Below, piece after piece: positions 7,828 to 16,397 of a stretch of DNA of 64,000 bases; position 1 is the first letter of the stretch; every line of letters begins with the position of its first letter. Location of the stretch: assembly GCA_965243625.1 (NCBI GenBank), contig CBDEVI010000002.1, forward strand, positions 2,976,001-3,040,000, given 5' to 3'. The position numbers were made by a program, and so were the translations under genes. The notes under the pieces were generated by a model. The model made no database searches and had not been told where the DNA came from. It was given only the letters and a program-made list of their open reading frames with translations. This DNA is from JAJECS01 sp965243625. Lineage in GTDB: Bacteria; Chloroflexota; UBA11872.

Positions 7828-7905
7828 ATGGCGACCCTCGTCACCGCCAACCTGGCCCTAGAACTTGCGCTTCCGGGCCCCTCTCCGCTGCGAGAGGGGA
7901 GCTAG
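7828..7905 (+). CDS. Possible leucine-rich leader peptide before leuA
   Basis: A 25-codon open frame begins 14 bases after the ilvC stop. Six of its codons are leucine (CTC, CTG, CTA, CTT, CTT, CTG), four of them alternating in the middle. CTA and CTT are uncommon in this GC-rich DNA. It ends inside a hairpin (CCCCTCTC 7878-7885 with GAGAGGGG 7892-7899). That is the layout of a leucine attenuator, but there is no T-run, the ribosome binding site is weak, and the hairpin is a relative of dispersed repeat R1. It is too small to call as a gene with confidence. Confidence 0.3.
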   Translation: MATLVTANLALELALPGPSPLREGS

Positions 7906-7907
7906 GG
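7877..7907. repeat. Degenerate R1 hairpin repeat upstream of leuA
   Basis: CCCCTCTC, loop CGCTGC, GAGAGGGG and a partial tail AGCTAGGG. It is similar to the other R1 copies but with a diverged loop and a shortened tail. It lies 55 bases upstream of the leuA start. Confidence 0.5.
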
Positions 7908-7961
7908 AGCGTAGACGCGGTCGTCTCACGACCGCCCACAAACTGACCGAGGGTTTGACCG

Positions 7962-9536
7962 ATGCGACACATCCGAATATTTGACACGACGCTGCGCGAC
8001 GGCGAGCAAGCCGCCGGCGGCGCGCTGACCATCGACGAAAAGCTGGAGATTGGCCGGCAGCTCGCGCGACTGAACGTCGACGTCATCGAGGCCGGCTTTC
8101 CCCACACCTCGCCCGGCGACTTCAAGGCCGTCAATCTGCTGGCGCAGGAGCTGCGCGACGTCGAAATCGCCGCCCTGAGCGGATTCAAGCGTGAGCAGAT
8201 CGACAGCACCTGGCGGGCGCTCGAGCCGGCCGCCAACCCGCTGCTGCACATCGTGATCTCGACCTCCGACATTCACATCCAGCACCAGCTGCGCGCGCGG
8301 CGCGAGCACGTCCTCGATCTGACGCAGGACGCCGTGGCCTACGCGCGCCAGTTCACCTCGCACATCGAGTTCTCGGCCATGGACGCCACGCGTTCGGATC
8401 TCGACTTTGTCTGCCGCATCTTCGCGGCGGCCATCGAAGCCGGCGCCACGGTCGTCAACTTCCCCGACACGGTCGGCTACGCGCAGCCCGAAGAGTTCGG
8501 CCGCATGGTGGCATACGTCACCGAGAACACGCCGGGGATCGACGATGTGGTGCTCTCGGTGCACTGTCACGACGATCTGGGCCAATCGGTCGCCAACTCG
8601 CTGGCGGCGGTGCGGGCCGGCGCCCGGCAAGTCGAGTGCACCATCAACGGCGTCGGCGAGCGCGCGGGCAATTCAGCCCTGGAAGAGATCGCCATGGCGC
8701 TGCGCACGCGGCGCGACTTCTTCCAGGCGGACACGCGGCTCGAAACGAAAGAGCTGGCCCGAACCAGCCGGCTCGTGTCCAACTACATGGGCATGCTGGT
8801 GCCGCCCAACAAGGCCATCATCGGCGGCAATGCCTTCGCGCACGCCTCCGGCCTGCACCAGGACGGCATGCTCAAGGAGCGCACGACATTCGAGATCATG
8901 CATCCCGCCGACGTGGGCGTGAGCGACAGCAGCATCGTCCTGGGCAAGACCTCGGGCCGGCACGCGGTGCGCGACCGCCTGGAAAACATGGGCTACTCGC
9001 TGGAGGAGGATGAGTTCATGGAGGTGTTCCGCGCCTTCAAGGACATCGCCGACCGCAAGAAGCAGGTCACCGACCGCGATCTCGAGGCCATCGCGCAGCA
9101 ACGGCAGCGCCAGGCGTTCCACCAGGCGTTCGTGCTGCAGCACGTGCAGGTCAGCGCCGGAACCGGCTCCATGCCCACGGCCACCGTGCGCCTGCTGTCG
9201 GACGACGGCACCGAGTTCTCGGACGCGGCCATCGGCGACGGCCCGGTCCACGCCATCTACCAGGCCATCAACCGCATCGTCGGCGTGCCCAACCGTCTCA
9301 TTGAGTTCTCCGTCAACGCCGTCACCAGCGGCATCGACGCCATCGGCGAGGTGACGATTCGCATCGAAGCCGACGCCAAGGTCTTCAACGGCCACGGCGC
9401 CGACACGGACATCCTGGTCGCGAGCGCGCAGGCCTACATCAATGCGCTCAACCGGATGCTGGCCGGTCTGGGCAAGGACTGGTCGGCCACTCCCGAGGCG
9501 CAGGCCATCGTGCACGCGCCGCCGAGCGAAGGCTAG
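7962..9536 (+). CDS. leuA: 2-isopropylmalate synthase
   Basis: Condenses acetyl-CoA with 2-oxoisovalerate, the first committed step of leucine synthesis. The 524-residue protein has an N-terminal HMGL-like TIM barrel: IFDTTLRDGEQAAGG carries the metal/catalytic residues, VHCHDDLGQSVANSLAA holds the H-x-H metal ligands, and GERAGNSALEE closes the barrel. A linker region (HASGLHQDGMLKERTTFEIM) leads to a C-terminal LeuA allosteric domain (about 390-515), where leucine feedback normally acts. Full length for the bacterial long form. It follows ilvC by 148 bases and leads leuA-leuC-leuD. It is distinguished from the related citramalate synthase downstream by its barrel signature. Confidence 0.94.
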   Translation: MRHIRIFDTTLRDGEQAAGGALTIDEKLEIGRQLARLNVDVIEAGFPHTSPGDFKAVNLLAQELRDVEIAALSGFKREQIDSTWRALEPAANPLLHIVISTSDIHIQHQLRARREHVLDLTQDAVAYARQFTSHIEFSAMDATRSDLDFVCRIFAAAIEAGATVVNFPDTVGYAQPEEFGRMVAYVTENTPGIDDVVLSVHCHDDLGQSVANSLAAVRAGARQVECTINGVGERAGNSALEEIAMALRTRRDFFQADTRLETKELARTSRLVSNYMGMLVPPNKAIIGGNAFAHASGLHQDGMLKERTTFEIMHPADVGVSDSSIVLGKTSGRHAVRDRLENMGYSLEEDEFMEVFRAFKDIADRKKQVTDRDLEAIAQQRQRQAFHQAFVLQHVQVSAGTGSMPTATVRLLSDDGTEFSDAAIGDGPVHAIYQAINRIVGVPNRLIEFSVNAVTSGIDAIGEVTIRIEADAKVFNGHGADTDILVASAQAYINALNRMLAGLGKDWSATPEAQAIVHAPPSEG

Positions 9537-9544
9537 GTCGCGCG

Positions 9545-10951
9545 ATGGCCAACACCTTGCTCGACACCGTATGGGACCTGCACACGGTGCGGCGTCTCCC
9601 CAACGGCGAAACGCAGCTCTTCATCGGCCTGCACCTGGTGCACGAGGTCACCAGCCCGCAGGCGTTCCAGATGCTGGCCGAGCGCGGCCTGCGCGTGCGC
9701 TATCCCGAGCGGACGTTCGCCACGGTGGATCACATCATCCCCACCGACGCGCAGCAGCGGCCCTACGCCGACGGCATGGCCGAGCAGATGTTCGCCGCCA
9801 TCGAAGAGAACGTGCGGGTCAACGACTTGCCGTTCTTCGACCGGTCGACCGGTCGTCAGGGCATCGTGCACGTCATTGGGCCGGAGCTTGGTCTCACCCA
9901 GCCGGGCATGACCATCGCCTGCGGCGACAGCCACACCAGCACGCACGGCGCGTTCGGCGCGGTGGCGTTCGGCGTCGGCACCTCGCAGGTGCGCGACGTG
10001 CTGGCCACCCAGTGCATGTCGGTGGCTAAGCCCAAGCTGCGCCGCATCGAGGTCAACGGCCGGCTCAGCGAGGGGGTCTTCGCCAAGGACGTGATCCTGC
10101 ACATCATCGGCAGCCTCGGCGTGCAGGGCGGTGTGGGCTATGCCTATGAGTACGGCGGCGCGGTGCTCGACGCCATGTCCATGGACGAGCGCATGACGAT
10201 CTGCAACATGTCCATCGAGGGCGGCGCAAGGGTGGGCTACGTCAACCCCGACGCCACCACCGAGGCCTACATCGAGGGCCGCGAGTTCGCGCCGTCCGGC
10301 GACGAGTTCCGGCGCGCGGCCGCGTGGTGGCGCTCGCTCGCCTCGGGACCCGACGCCACCTACGACGATGTCGTGACCATGGACGGCGCCGACATTCCGC
10401 CGATGGTCACCTGGGGCATCAACCCGGGCCAGGTCACCGGCGTCGACGACGTGGTGCCGTCCCTCGAGTCGCTCGATGGACCGGGCCGCGCCGCCGCCGA
10501 AGAGGCGTTGGAGCACATGTCCCTCGAGCCCGGACGCTCCATAGCCGGCATTCCCATCGACGTGGCGTTCGTCGGGTCGTGCACCAACGCCCGGCTCAGC
10601 GACCTGCACGAGGCCGCGCGCGTGGCCCGGGGCGGGCGTGTCGCCGACGGCGTCAAGGCCCTGGTCGTGCCCGGCTCTCAGCGTATTCGCGCCGAGGCCG
10701 AGGCCGCCGGCCTGCACGAGATCTTCCAGGAGGCGGGATTCGAGTGGCGCGAAGCCGGCTGCTCCATGTGCCTGGCCATGAACCCGGACAAGCTGCAGGG
10801 CGACCAGGTCTGCGCCTCGTCCAGCAACCGAAATTTCAAGGGCCGCCAGGGCAGCCCCACCGGCCGCACGCTGCTCATGAGTCCGGCGATGGTCGCCGCG
10901 GCGGCGCTGGCCGGCGAGGTCGCCGACGTGCGGCGGATGGTGGCGTCATGA
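9545..10951 (+). CDS. leuC: 3-isopropylmalate dehydratase, large subunit
   Basis: An aconitase-family 4Fe-4S enzyme that, with LeuD, isomerises 2- to 3-isopropylmalate. The 468-residue length is typical. Cluster cysteines are Cys346 (GSCTNARLSD), Cys406 and Cys409 (GCSMCLAMNPD). Substrate-loop motifs GDSHTSTHGAFGA and SSSNRNFKGRQG are intact. It starts 8 bases after leuA and overlaps leuD by 4 bases. No leuB (3-isopropylmalate dehydrogenase) follows in the window. Confidence 0.95.
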   Translation: MANTLLDTVWDLHTVRRLPNGETQLFIGLHLVHEVTSPQAFQMLAERGLRVRYPERTFATVDHIIPTDAQQRPYADGMAEQMFAAIEENVRVNDLPFFDRSTGRQGIVHVIGPELGLTQPGMTIACGDSHTSTHGAFGAVAFGVGTSQVRDVLATQCMSVAKPKLRRIEVNGRLSEGVFAKDVILHIIGSLGVQGGVGYAYEYGGAVLDAMSMDERMTICNMSIEGGARVGYVNPDATTEAYIEGREFAPSGDEFRRAAAWWRSLASGPDATYDDVVTMDGADIPPMVTWGINPGQVTGVDDVVPSLESLDGPGRAAAEEALEHMSLEPGRSIAGIPIDVAFVGSCTNARLSDLHEAARVARGGRVADGVKALVVPGSQRIRAEAEAAGLHEIFQEAGFEWREAGCSMCLAMNPDKLQGDQVCASSSNRNFKGRQGSPTGRTLLMSPAMVAAAALAGEVADVRRMVAS

Positions 10952-11586
10952 GCGACGGGGCCGTGATCGCCCGCATCGTCGGCCGCGGCGTGCCGGTGCG
11001 GGGCAACGACATCGACACCGACCGGATCATCCCGGCCCGCTATCTGCGGGAGATCACGTTCGAGGGACTCGGCCCGCACGCGTTCGAGGACGACCGCCGC
11101 GCCCTCAATGGCGCGCACCCGCTGGACGACCCGCGCTTCGCCGGCGCCAGCGTGCTGGTGGTGAATCGAAATTTTGGCTGTGGGTCCAGCCGCGAGCACG
11201 CGCCGCAAGCGTTGCTCCGCGGCGGCATCAAGGCAATCGTCGGCGAGAGCTTCGCCGAAATCTTCTTCGGCAACTGCGTGACGATCGGTCTGCCCTGCGT
11301 GACGATGGCTCCCGAGCACGTCGAGTCGCTGCAAGCGCTGCTGGACGAAGCGCCGGACGCCGAGCTCACCATCGACGTCGAGGCGCAGCGGGTCGTGACG
11401 GACCAGGGCGCCTACCCGGCCACCGTCCCCGCCAGCGCCCGCGCCAGCTTCCTGACGGGCCGGTGGGACGCCCTTGGCCAACTCCTCGAAAACACCGACG
11501 AGGTGCGAGCGACGAGCACCCGCCTGCCGTATCTCACCGGCTTCGGCGGCGGTCCGGTCCCCTCTCCCTTGAAGGGAGAGGGTTAG
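10948..11586 (+). CDS. leuD: 3-isopropylmalate dehydratase, small subunit
   Basis: The swivel-domain partner of LeuC. The ATG overlaps the leuC stop, giving 212 residues. Signatures: NDIDTDRIIPARYL, VVNRNFGCGSSREHAPQAL and IVGESFAEIFFGNC. The catalytic core ends near residue 195. The last residues (GPVPSPLKGEG) are encoded by an R1 repeat (11552-11594), and the stop lies inside that repeat, so the original C-terminus has probably been replaced or extended. The frame can be extended far upstream inside leuC, but that is an artefact. Confidence 0.93.
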   Translation: MSDGAVIARIVGRGVPVRGNDIDTDRIIPARYLREITFEGLGPHAFEDDRRALNGAHPLDDPRFAGASVLVVNRNFGCGSSREHAPQALLRGGIKAIVGESFAEIFFGNCVTIGLPCVTMAPEHVESLQALLDEAPDAELTIDVEAQRVVTDQGAYPATVPASARASFLTGRWDALGQLLENTDEVRATSTRLPYLTGFGGGPVPSPLKGEG

Positions 11587-11594
11587 GGTGAGGG
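11552..11594. repeat. R1 hairpin repeat overlapping the 3' end of leuD
   Basis: CCCTCTCCCTT GA AAGGGAGAGGG (11559 onward) followed by TTAGGGTGAGGG. It is one of the best-preserved R1 copies and supplies the leuD stop codon (TAG in GGTTAGGG). It could also act as a stabilising 3' hairpin on the leu mRNA. Confidence 0.75.
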
Positions 11595-11877
11595 TCAGAA
11601 AGAGCGACGCATCCACGCCGCAAAGTGACCGAATTCCCAGTGAGACGCCTTACAATGCCCTCGGCGGCAACGCCCGCCTCATTGACCGAGACAGGCTCCA
11701 GTCCATGACTGCCCGACGCAAGGAATCTCCGCGACCCGTGAAGTCCACGTTCACGGGCGCGGTCGACATTGCCGCGGCAGTCCGCGTGGCGGCTCGCTAG
11801 CCGAACCGCCGGCCGGTGGGCCCCGGCCCACGCCTGATCGGGTTCTCAACCCTCCACACCTGCCGAGGAACTTCCGC
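11587..11877 (+). promoter_or_regulatory. cimA leader region with possible promoter, short open frame and hairpins
   Basis: A good -10 hexamer (TACAAT, 11651-11656) is present without a clear -35. Downstream is a 31-codon open frame (ATG 11705 to TAG 11798-11800). Its second half is rich in valine (five codons in all) with one isoleucine (ATT). Two hairpins lie at its end: GGCT-CGCT-AGCC around 11790-11803 and GTGGGC-CCCG-GCCCAC near 11816-11831. The cimA ribosome binding site (GAGGA) is just before 11878. The order promoter, small peptide, hairpins, biosynthetic gene suggests attenuation but is not proved. I see no T-run. Confidence 0.3.
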
Positions 11878-13452
11878 ATGCAACTCTCGCTCTACGACAC
11901 CACGCTGCGCGACGGCGCGCAGACCGAGGGCATCTCGTTTTCCGCCGAGGACAAGCTCCGCATCGCCGAACGCCTCGATGCGTACGGCGTGCACTACATC
12001 GAAGGCGGTTTCCCGGGATCGAACCCCAAGGACCGCGAGTTCTTCACCCGCGCCGCCGAGCGAAGCTGGCAGCACGCGCGCATCACCGCGTTTGGCGCCA
12101 CGCGCTACAAGGGCATCCGGGCCGAGGCCGATGAGAACCTGCAAGCCTTGCTGGCCTGTGAGACGCCAACCGTGACTATCGTGGCCAAGTTCTCGCGCTT
12201 TCAGGCCGAGAATGTGCTCGAGACATCGCCCGACGAGAACCTGGCGATGATTCGCGACTCGGTGGCCTTCCTCAAGGACGCCGGCCGCGAGGTCATCGTG
12301 GACGCCGAGCACTACTTCGACGGCCTCAACCATGATCGCGCCTACGTGGAACAGTGCGTGCGCGCCGCGGCCGACGCCGACTGGCTGGTGCTCTGCGACA
12401 CCAACGGCGGATCCCTGCCGTCCGGAATCAGGGACGGCGTGTTGGCGGCGGCGGCCTGGACGGTGCTGCCGTTGGGTATTCACACCCACGACGATTTGGA
12501 CCTGGCCGAGGCCAACGCCCTGGCCGGCGTCGAGTCCGGCGCCCGGCAAGTGCAGGGCACGGCCAACGGACTCGGCGAGCGCTGCGGCAACGCCAACCTG
12601 CTCACGCTGATCCCGACGCTGCAGCTCAAGCTGGGCCACGACTGCGTCGCCCCCGCGCAGCTGCAACAGACCGCCGCGTTGGCGCGCTATATCGCCGAGA
12701 TCGCCAACGTGACGCTCGATCCGCAGACGCCGTTCGCGGGCCACAGCGCCTTTGCGCACAAGGCGGGCTATCACGGCAGCGGCATGCGCAAGCACAGCGA
12801 CGCCTATCAGCACATCGACCCGCTGCTGGTCGGCAACGACTCCCGCATCCTCATTTCGGAGCTGGCCGGGCGCAGCTCGGTCGTGGCCCGCGCCGACGCG
12901 TTGGGGCTGGGCTCCGACACCGACGCCGCGCAGGTCGTCGACGAGTTGAAGGCCCTCGAAGAGCGCGGCTTCCAGTTCGAGGGCGCCGAGGCATCCTTCG
13001 AGCTATTGCTGCGGCGACTGTCCGGGGACTACGAGCCGCCGTTTGCGTTCGTGGACTTCCTCGTCCTGGCGGAGACTCGCGGCGGGCGCGACATGCTCTC
13101 CGAGGCCATGGTGAAGATCCGCGTCGGCGAGGAGATGTTCCACACCGCCGCCGAGGGCAACGGCCCCGTCAGCGCGCTCGACCGCGCCGCCCGCAAGGCG
13201 CTGGAGCGGTTCTTCCCCGAACTGGGGGCGATGCACCTGGCCGACTACAAGGTCCGCATTCTCAACTCCAGCGCCGCCACGGACGCGGCGGTGCGCGTGC
13301 TCATCCAATCGTCCGACGGCGACGGCGAGTGGGGCACCGTGGGCAGCTCGGCCAACATCATCGAGGCGTCGTGGCTGGCGTTGAAGGACAGCTACGAGTA
13401 CGCGCTGCTTCGCGCGCGTGGCAATAAATCCACGGCAGCCCAACCCTCGTAG
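11878..13452 (+). CDS. cimA: (R)-citramalate synthase
   Basis: Condenses pyruvate with acetyl-CoA to citramalate, feeding 2-oxobutyrate to isoleucine synthesis without threonine deaminase. The 524-residue protein has the CimA-type start LYDTTLRDGAQTEGISFS and VHYIEGGFPGSNPKD, which separates it from LeuA. HTHDDLDLAEANALAG supplies metal-binding histidines, and GLGERCGNANL follows. HSAFAHKAGYHGSGM marks the linker, and a C-terminal LeuA-dimer regulatory domain spans about 395-510. A GAGGA ribosome binding site lies 8 bases upstream. Placed after the leu genes, it implies that Ile and Leu precursors are both made from acetyl-CoA plus a 2-oxo acid here. LeuC/LeuD may also serve the citramalate branch, as known in other organisms. 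Confidence 0.93.
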   Translation: MQLSLYDTTLRDGAQTEGISFSAEDKLRIAERLDAYGVHYIEGGFPGSNPKDREFFTRAAERSWQHARITAFGATRYKGIRAEADENLQALLACETPTVTIVAKFSRFQAENVLETSPDENLAMIRDSVAFLKDAGREVIVDAEHYFDGLNHDRAYVEQCVRAAADADWLVLCDTNGGSLPSGIRDGVLAAAAWTVLPLGIHTHDDLDLAEANALAGVESGARQVQGTANGLGERCGNANLLTLIPTLQLKLGHDCVAPAQLQQTAALARYIAEIANVTLDPQTPFAGHSAFAHKAGYHGSGMRKHSDAYQHIDPLLVGNDSRILISELAGRSSVVARADALGLGSDTDAAQVVDELKALEERGFQFEGAEASFELLLRRLSGDYEPPFAFVDFLVLAETRGGRDMLSEAMVKIRVGEEMFHTAAEGNGPVSALDRAARKALERFFPELGAMHLADYKVRILNSSAATDAAVRVLIQSSDGDGEWGTVGSSANIIEASWLALKDSYEYALLRARGNKSTAAQPS

Positions 13453-13735
13453 CAGTCCACGAACCCCCTTTCAGCCCGCGGCCCGCCGCCGCACCGTCGC
13501 CTATGCCGCTGCTCCACGATCGAAACCGCGCGACCGAGGTGTCAACGAATGGTCACGCGCGAGCCGGGCGCATGGCCAATTCCGGGGTGGCAGCCGCGTG
13601 ACCGGCGACGCCATCGCCGCCGAACTTCCCGGCCTCGCCGGCCTGAGCGCGGGCGCGCCCGCGCTTAGGATTCCCTCGTTGCGACGACTCGCTATAAGTC
13701 CGGTCGACCGGCGTGGCACTCTAGCGCCAGCGCGC
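13453..13735. other. Gap before the ECF sigma operon
   Basis: No gene is visible. TATAAG at 13693-13698 is a possible -10 box 37 bases upstream of the sigma factor start, with no convincing -35 or ECF-type GGAAC element. The rest is GC-rich sequence without an evident repeat. Confidence 0.3.
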
Positions 13736-14320
13736 ATGACTAGCGAACGCTCGGAACCGGCCGAACGCCCCGACGCGATCCTCGGGCGTCGCTTGGTGCG
13801 CAACGAACCGGACGCGCTGGGCGGGGTCTACGACCTGCTGAGCCCGACGGTCTGGTCGATGGCGCGGCGCGCCTTTCCGCAGGCCGTCGCCGAGGACGTG
13901 GTCCAAGACGTGTTCATGCAGGTCTGGACGCGCCGCCACCAGTTCGATGAGTCGCGCGGCTCGCTCGCCGCTTGGGTGCTGCGCATCGCGCGCAACCGCA
14001 TCACCGACACCATTCGGGCCGCCAGCGCCCGTCCCCAGCTCTATCCCTACGAGGTCGATCTCGACGCTCGGCAGCCGGCCGACGGCGAGCCCGCCCCGTG
14101 GGAGCACGCCTGGCTCGCCGAGCGGCGGCAGAAGCTACGCCAGGCGATCCGGGGACTCAGCCAGACCGAGCAGGACGTGCTCTGGCTGGCGTATTTCGGC
14201 TACACCCAATCGGAAATATCGAAGCGCCTGGACGTGCCGCTGGGCACGGTCAAGACGCGCACGCGCGCCGGCTTGCGCAAATTGCGCGAACGCCTGGGCG
14301 ACCAGGACCTGCTCGGCTAG
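13736..14320 (+). CDS. ECF-type RNA polymerase sigma factor
   Basis: A 194-residue sigma-70 family factor. Region 2 (about residues 25-95) includes AEDVVQDVFMQVWTRRHQFD, the core-binding and -10-recognition segment, then SLAAWVLRIARNRITDTIR. Region 4 (about 130-190) contains a helix-turn-helix reading YTQSEISKRLDVPLGTVKTR. The upstream frame is open to 13418, but the domain starts just after this ATG. It is followed 5 bases later by an anti-sigma gene, so it is probably kept inactive at the membrane until a signal arrives. It resembles SigK-type factors paired with RskA-like proteins. The signal and regulon are unknown. Confidence 0.9.
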   Translation: MTSERSEPAERPDAILGRRLVRNEPDALGGVYDLLSPTVWSMARRAFPQAVAEDVVQDVFMQVWTRRHQFDESRGSLAAWVLRIARNRITDTIRAASARPQLYPYEVDLDARQPADGEPAPWEHAWLAERRQKLRQAIRGLSQTEQDVLWLAYFGYTQSEISKRLDVPLGTVKTRTRAGLRKLRERLGDQDLLG

Positions 14321-14325
14321 CCCTC

Positions 14326-15072
14326 ATGGCCTCACCAGACATCCACGACCTCATCAGCGGCTACGCGCTGGATGACCTCAACGAGGCCGAGGCCCGCGAG
14401 CTGGAGGCCGTCCTGGCGCGCGATCCCGCGCTGCGCCGCGAGGCCGAGGCCGTGCGCCAGGCGCTCGAGACGCTAGCGCTCGACGCGGGCGCCCAGGCTC
14501 CTCCACCTGGACTGCGTGGCCGAGTGGTGGCGGTCGCCGAGCCTCCACGACAGCGGTGGCGAATGCCGTCATGGCCCATGCTGGGATTCGCGGGCATGTC
14601 AACGGTCGGCGCGGCGGCCGTCGCGGCCGTCATCGTTCTCACGCTCAGAGTCGGCGACCTGCAGCAGACGGTTGACGACATGCAGGGCGAGCTGTCGGCC
14701 CAGAGCGCCGCGCTCGTCGGTATCCATGCGGAGCAACCCCACATCGTCACGCTCAACGGCATGCCGGGGGCCGACGACGCCTGGGCGCAACTGATCTTCG
14801 ACGACGCGGGCTCGGAGGTCATGCTCGTGGTGGACGGCCTTCACGCCCCGCGCGACCAGCACGTCTATCACTTCTGGATGGTTGATGAGAGCGGCGATCG
14901 CGTCAGCGGCGCCAACTTCAGCACCGATCACTCGGGCAGCGCGGTGGTGCTGGTGGTGAGCGACTACCCGGTGCACGTCTTCCACGCGTTCGAGGTCACC
15001 GAGGAACCGATGCACGAAACCCCGAGCAGCCCCACCGGACCCGCCATGCTCCACGGGACGATGCCGCAGTAG
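14326..15072 (+). CDS. Anti-sigma factor, RskA-like membrane protein
   Basis: A 248-residue protein. The N-terminal cytoplasmic anti-sigma segment (residues 1-65; HDLISGYALDDLNEAEARELE matches the start of RskA-type factors) is followed by one membrane helix (about 83-107, AAAVAAVIVLTL). An extracytoplasmic domain (about 125-235) matches the RskA C-terminal type, with DGLHAPRDQHVYHFWMVDE. The ATG at 14326 is chosen because the upstream frame lies inside the sigma gene. The gene order and 5-base spacing from the sigma factor support its role as the dedicated inhibitor. The C-terminal tail is Pro/Met/His rich. No zinc-binding H-x3-C-x2-C motif is seen. Confidence 0.85.
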   Translation: MASPDIHDLISGYALDDLNEAEARELEAVLARDPALRREAEAVRQALETLALDAGAQAPPPGLRGRVVAVAEPPRQRWRMPSWPMLGFAGMSTVGAAAVAAVIVLTLRVGDLQQTVDDMQGELSAQSAALVGIHAEQPHIVTLNGMPGADDAWAQLIFDDAGSEVMLVVDGLHAPRDQHVYHFWMVDESGDRVSGANFSTDHSGSAVVLVVSDYPVHVFHAFEVTEEPMHETPSSPTGPAMLHGTMPQ

Positions 15073-15091
15073 CAGCCGGACCCGCGCCGGC

Positions 15092-16204
15092 TCAGGCCTG
15101 GGTGACCAGCTGCGCCGCCACCTGCGTGATGTCCCGCAAGGCGTCGTGGGGCATGAACTCGTCGGTGGTGTGCACGTCGATGTAGCCGACCCCCAGGCAG
15201 ACCGAGGTGATGCCGTTGAGGTTGAACTCGTGGGCGTCGCTGCCGCCGCCGGTGCTGACGTGCCGCGGCGTCAGGCCCGACGCGATGATGGCGCGATCGG
15301 CCAGCGCAACGGCCGGCTCGCTCTCGGCCAATTGGTAGGCCACGTAGAAGCGGTGCTCCTCGAAATCGAACGAGCCGCCCAGGTCGGCCGCCGCGTCGGC
15401 GACCGCCGTTCGCATCGCGTCAATCTGCCCGGCCAGCCGCTCCTCGCTGAGGCTGCGGGCCTCGGCCTCGATCCGCGCCGTGGGCGCGACGATGTTCGAC
15501 TGCTGCCCGCCCTCGATGCGTCCGATGTTGGCCGTGGTCTCGTCGTCGATGCGCCCCAGCGGCATCCGGTCCACCGCCCGCGCCAGCAGGCTGATGGCGC
15601 TGAGTCCCAATTCCGGCTCGATTCCCGCGTGCGCCGCCCGCCCGTGCAGCGTGGCGGTGCAACGAATCTGACCCGGCGCGCGCATAACGACGGTGCCAAC
15701 CGGACCGCCGGCATCGAACACGAATGCGGTGCGAGCGTCGATCCACGCCGGGTCGAACGCCTTCGACCCGAGGTGGCCCAACTCCTCGCCCACGGTGATC
15801 ACGAACTCGATCGGCGCGTGATCCAATCCGGCTTCGTCAACCGCGCGCACCGCCTCGATGATCGCGGCCAGGCCGGCCTTGTCGTCGGCTCCCAGCACGC
15901 TCGATCCATCGGAGCGCACCCCGTCGGCGTCCACCACGGGCCGCATGCCCGGCGTCGGCTGCACGGTGTCCATGTGCGCGTTGAGCATGATCAGGCCGTC
16001 GCCGCGCCCACGGCCCGGCCAGCGCCCGATCAGGTTGCCCGCGGCGTCGTTGCGAAACCGGATCCCCAGCGGCTCCAGCGCGGGTCGAATGATCGCCGCC
16101 ACGCGCTCCTCGTCGCCGTAGTAGCTGTCCACTGAGAGCATCTCGACGAAGTTGTCGAGCAGGCGGTCCCAGTTGATCGTTACGGGTCCCGGACTCTCAG
16201 GCAT
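15092..16204 (-). CDS. M20-family zinc aminopeptidase, PepT-like (paralogue 1)
   Basis: A 370-residue dinuclear zinc peptidase, probably a cytoplasmic di-/tripeptidase related to the PepT-like group. It starts at the ATG at 16202-16204, which has GGAG seven bases upstream; the frame extends further but without support. Metal-site motifs in order: NAHMDTVQP (His and Asp), GADDKAGLAAIIEA (bridging Asp), VGEELGHLGS (general base Glu, then ligand Glu), and SDAHEFN near the C-terminus. The dimerisation domain contains HGRAAHAGIEPELG. It lies directly downstream of a close paralogue (16398-17501) on the same strand, a tandem duplication split by an R3 repeat. All catalytic residues look present. 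Confidence 0.88.
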   Translation of the reverse strand: MPESPGPVTINWDRLLDNFVEMLSVDSYYGDEERVAAIIRPALEPLGIRFRNDAAGNLIGRWPGRGRGDGLIMLNAHMDTVQPTPGMRPVVDADGVRSDGSSVLGADDKAGLAAIIEAVRAVDEAGLDHAPIEFVITVGEELGHLGSKAFDPAWIDARTAFVFDAGGPVGTVVMRAPGQIRCTATLHGRAAHAGIEPELGLSAISLLARAVDRMPLGRIDDETTANIGRIEGGQQSNIVAPTARIEAEARSLSEERLAGQIDAMRTAVADAAADLGGSFDFEEHRFYVAYQLAESEPAVALADRAIIASGLTPRHVSTGGGSDAHEFNLNGITSVCLGVGYIDVHTTDEFMPHDALRDITQVAAQLVTQA

Positions 16205-16290
16205 AGATTTTCTCCGGCGCGCGGCAACCGGACCGTCGGCCCCGGAACCTTGGGTCAGATGCAAATCTGGCCATGGTCCGCACCCCAATC

Positions 16291-16343
16291 CGTTCGCCCT
16301 GAGCTTGTCGAAGGGCGTGGTTCGACAAGCTCACCACGAACGG
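16291..16343. repeat. Dispersed inverted repeat, family R3
   Basis: CGTTCGCCCTGAGCTTGTCG followed by AAGGGCGTGG and then TTCGACAAGCTCACCACGAA. The two arms are partly complementary. The same motif family recurs in a larger cluster at 26038-26191. It sits between the two M20 peptidase genes. Confidence 0.7.
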
Positions 16344-16397
16344 CGTGTTTCTACAGCATGGGCAATTCATGGGTGAGGCTCGCCGGCGCCGCAGCTA

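Noticed and set aside
12354..13427. 357-codon frame inside cimA in another phase
   Set aside because: Arginine/glycine-rich translation with no motif; cimA is intact in its own frame.
15074..15092. Terminator hairpin between the anti-sigma and M20 genes
   Set aside because: The stem is only six base pairs (AGCCGG/CCGGCT) and no T-run follows.
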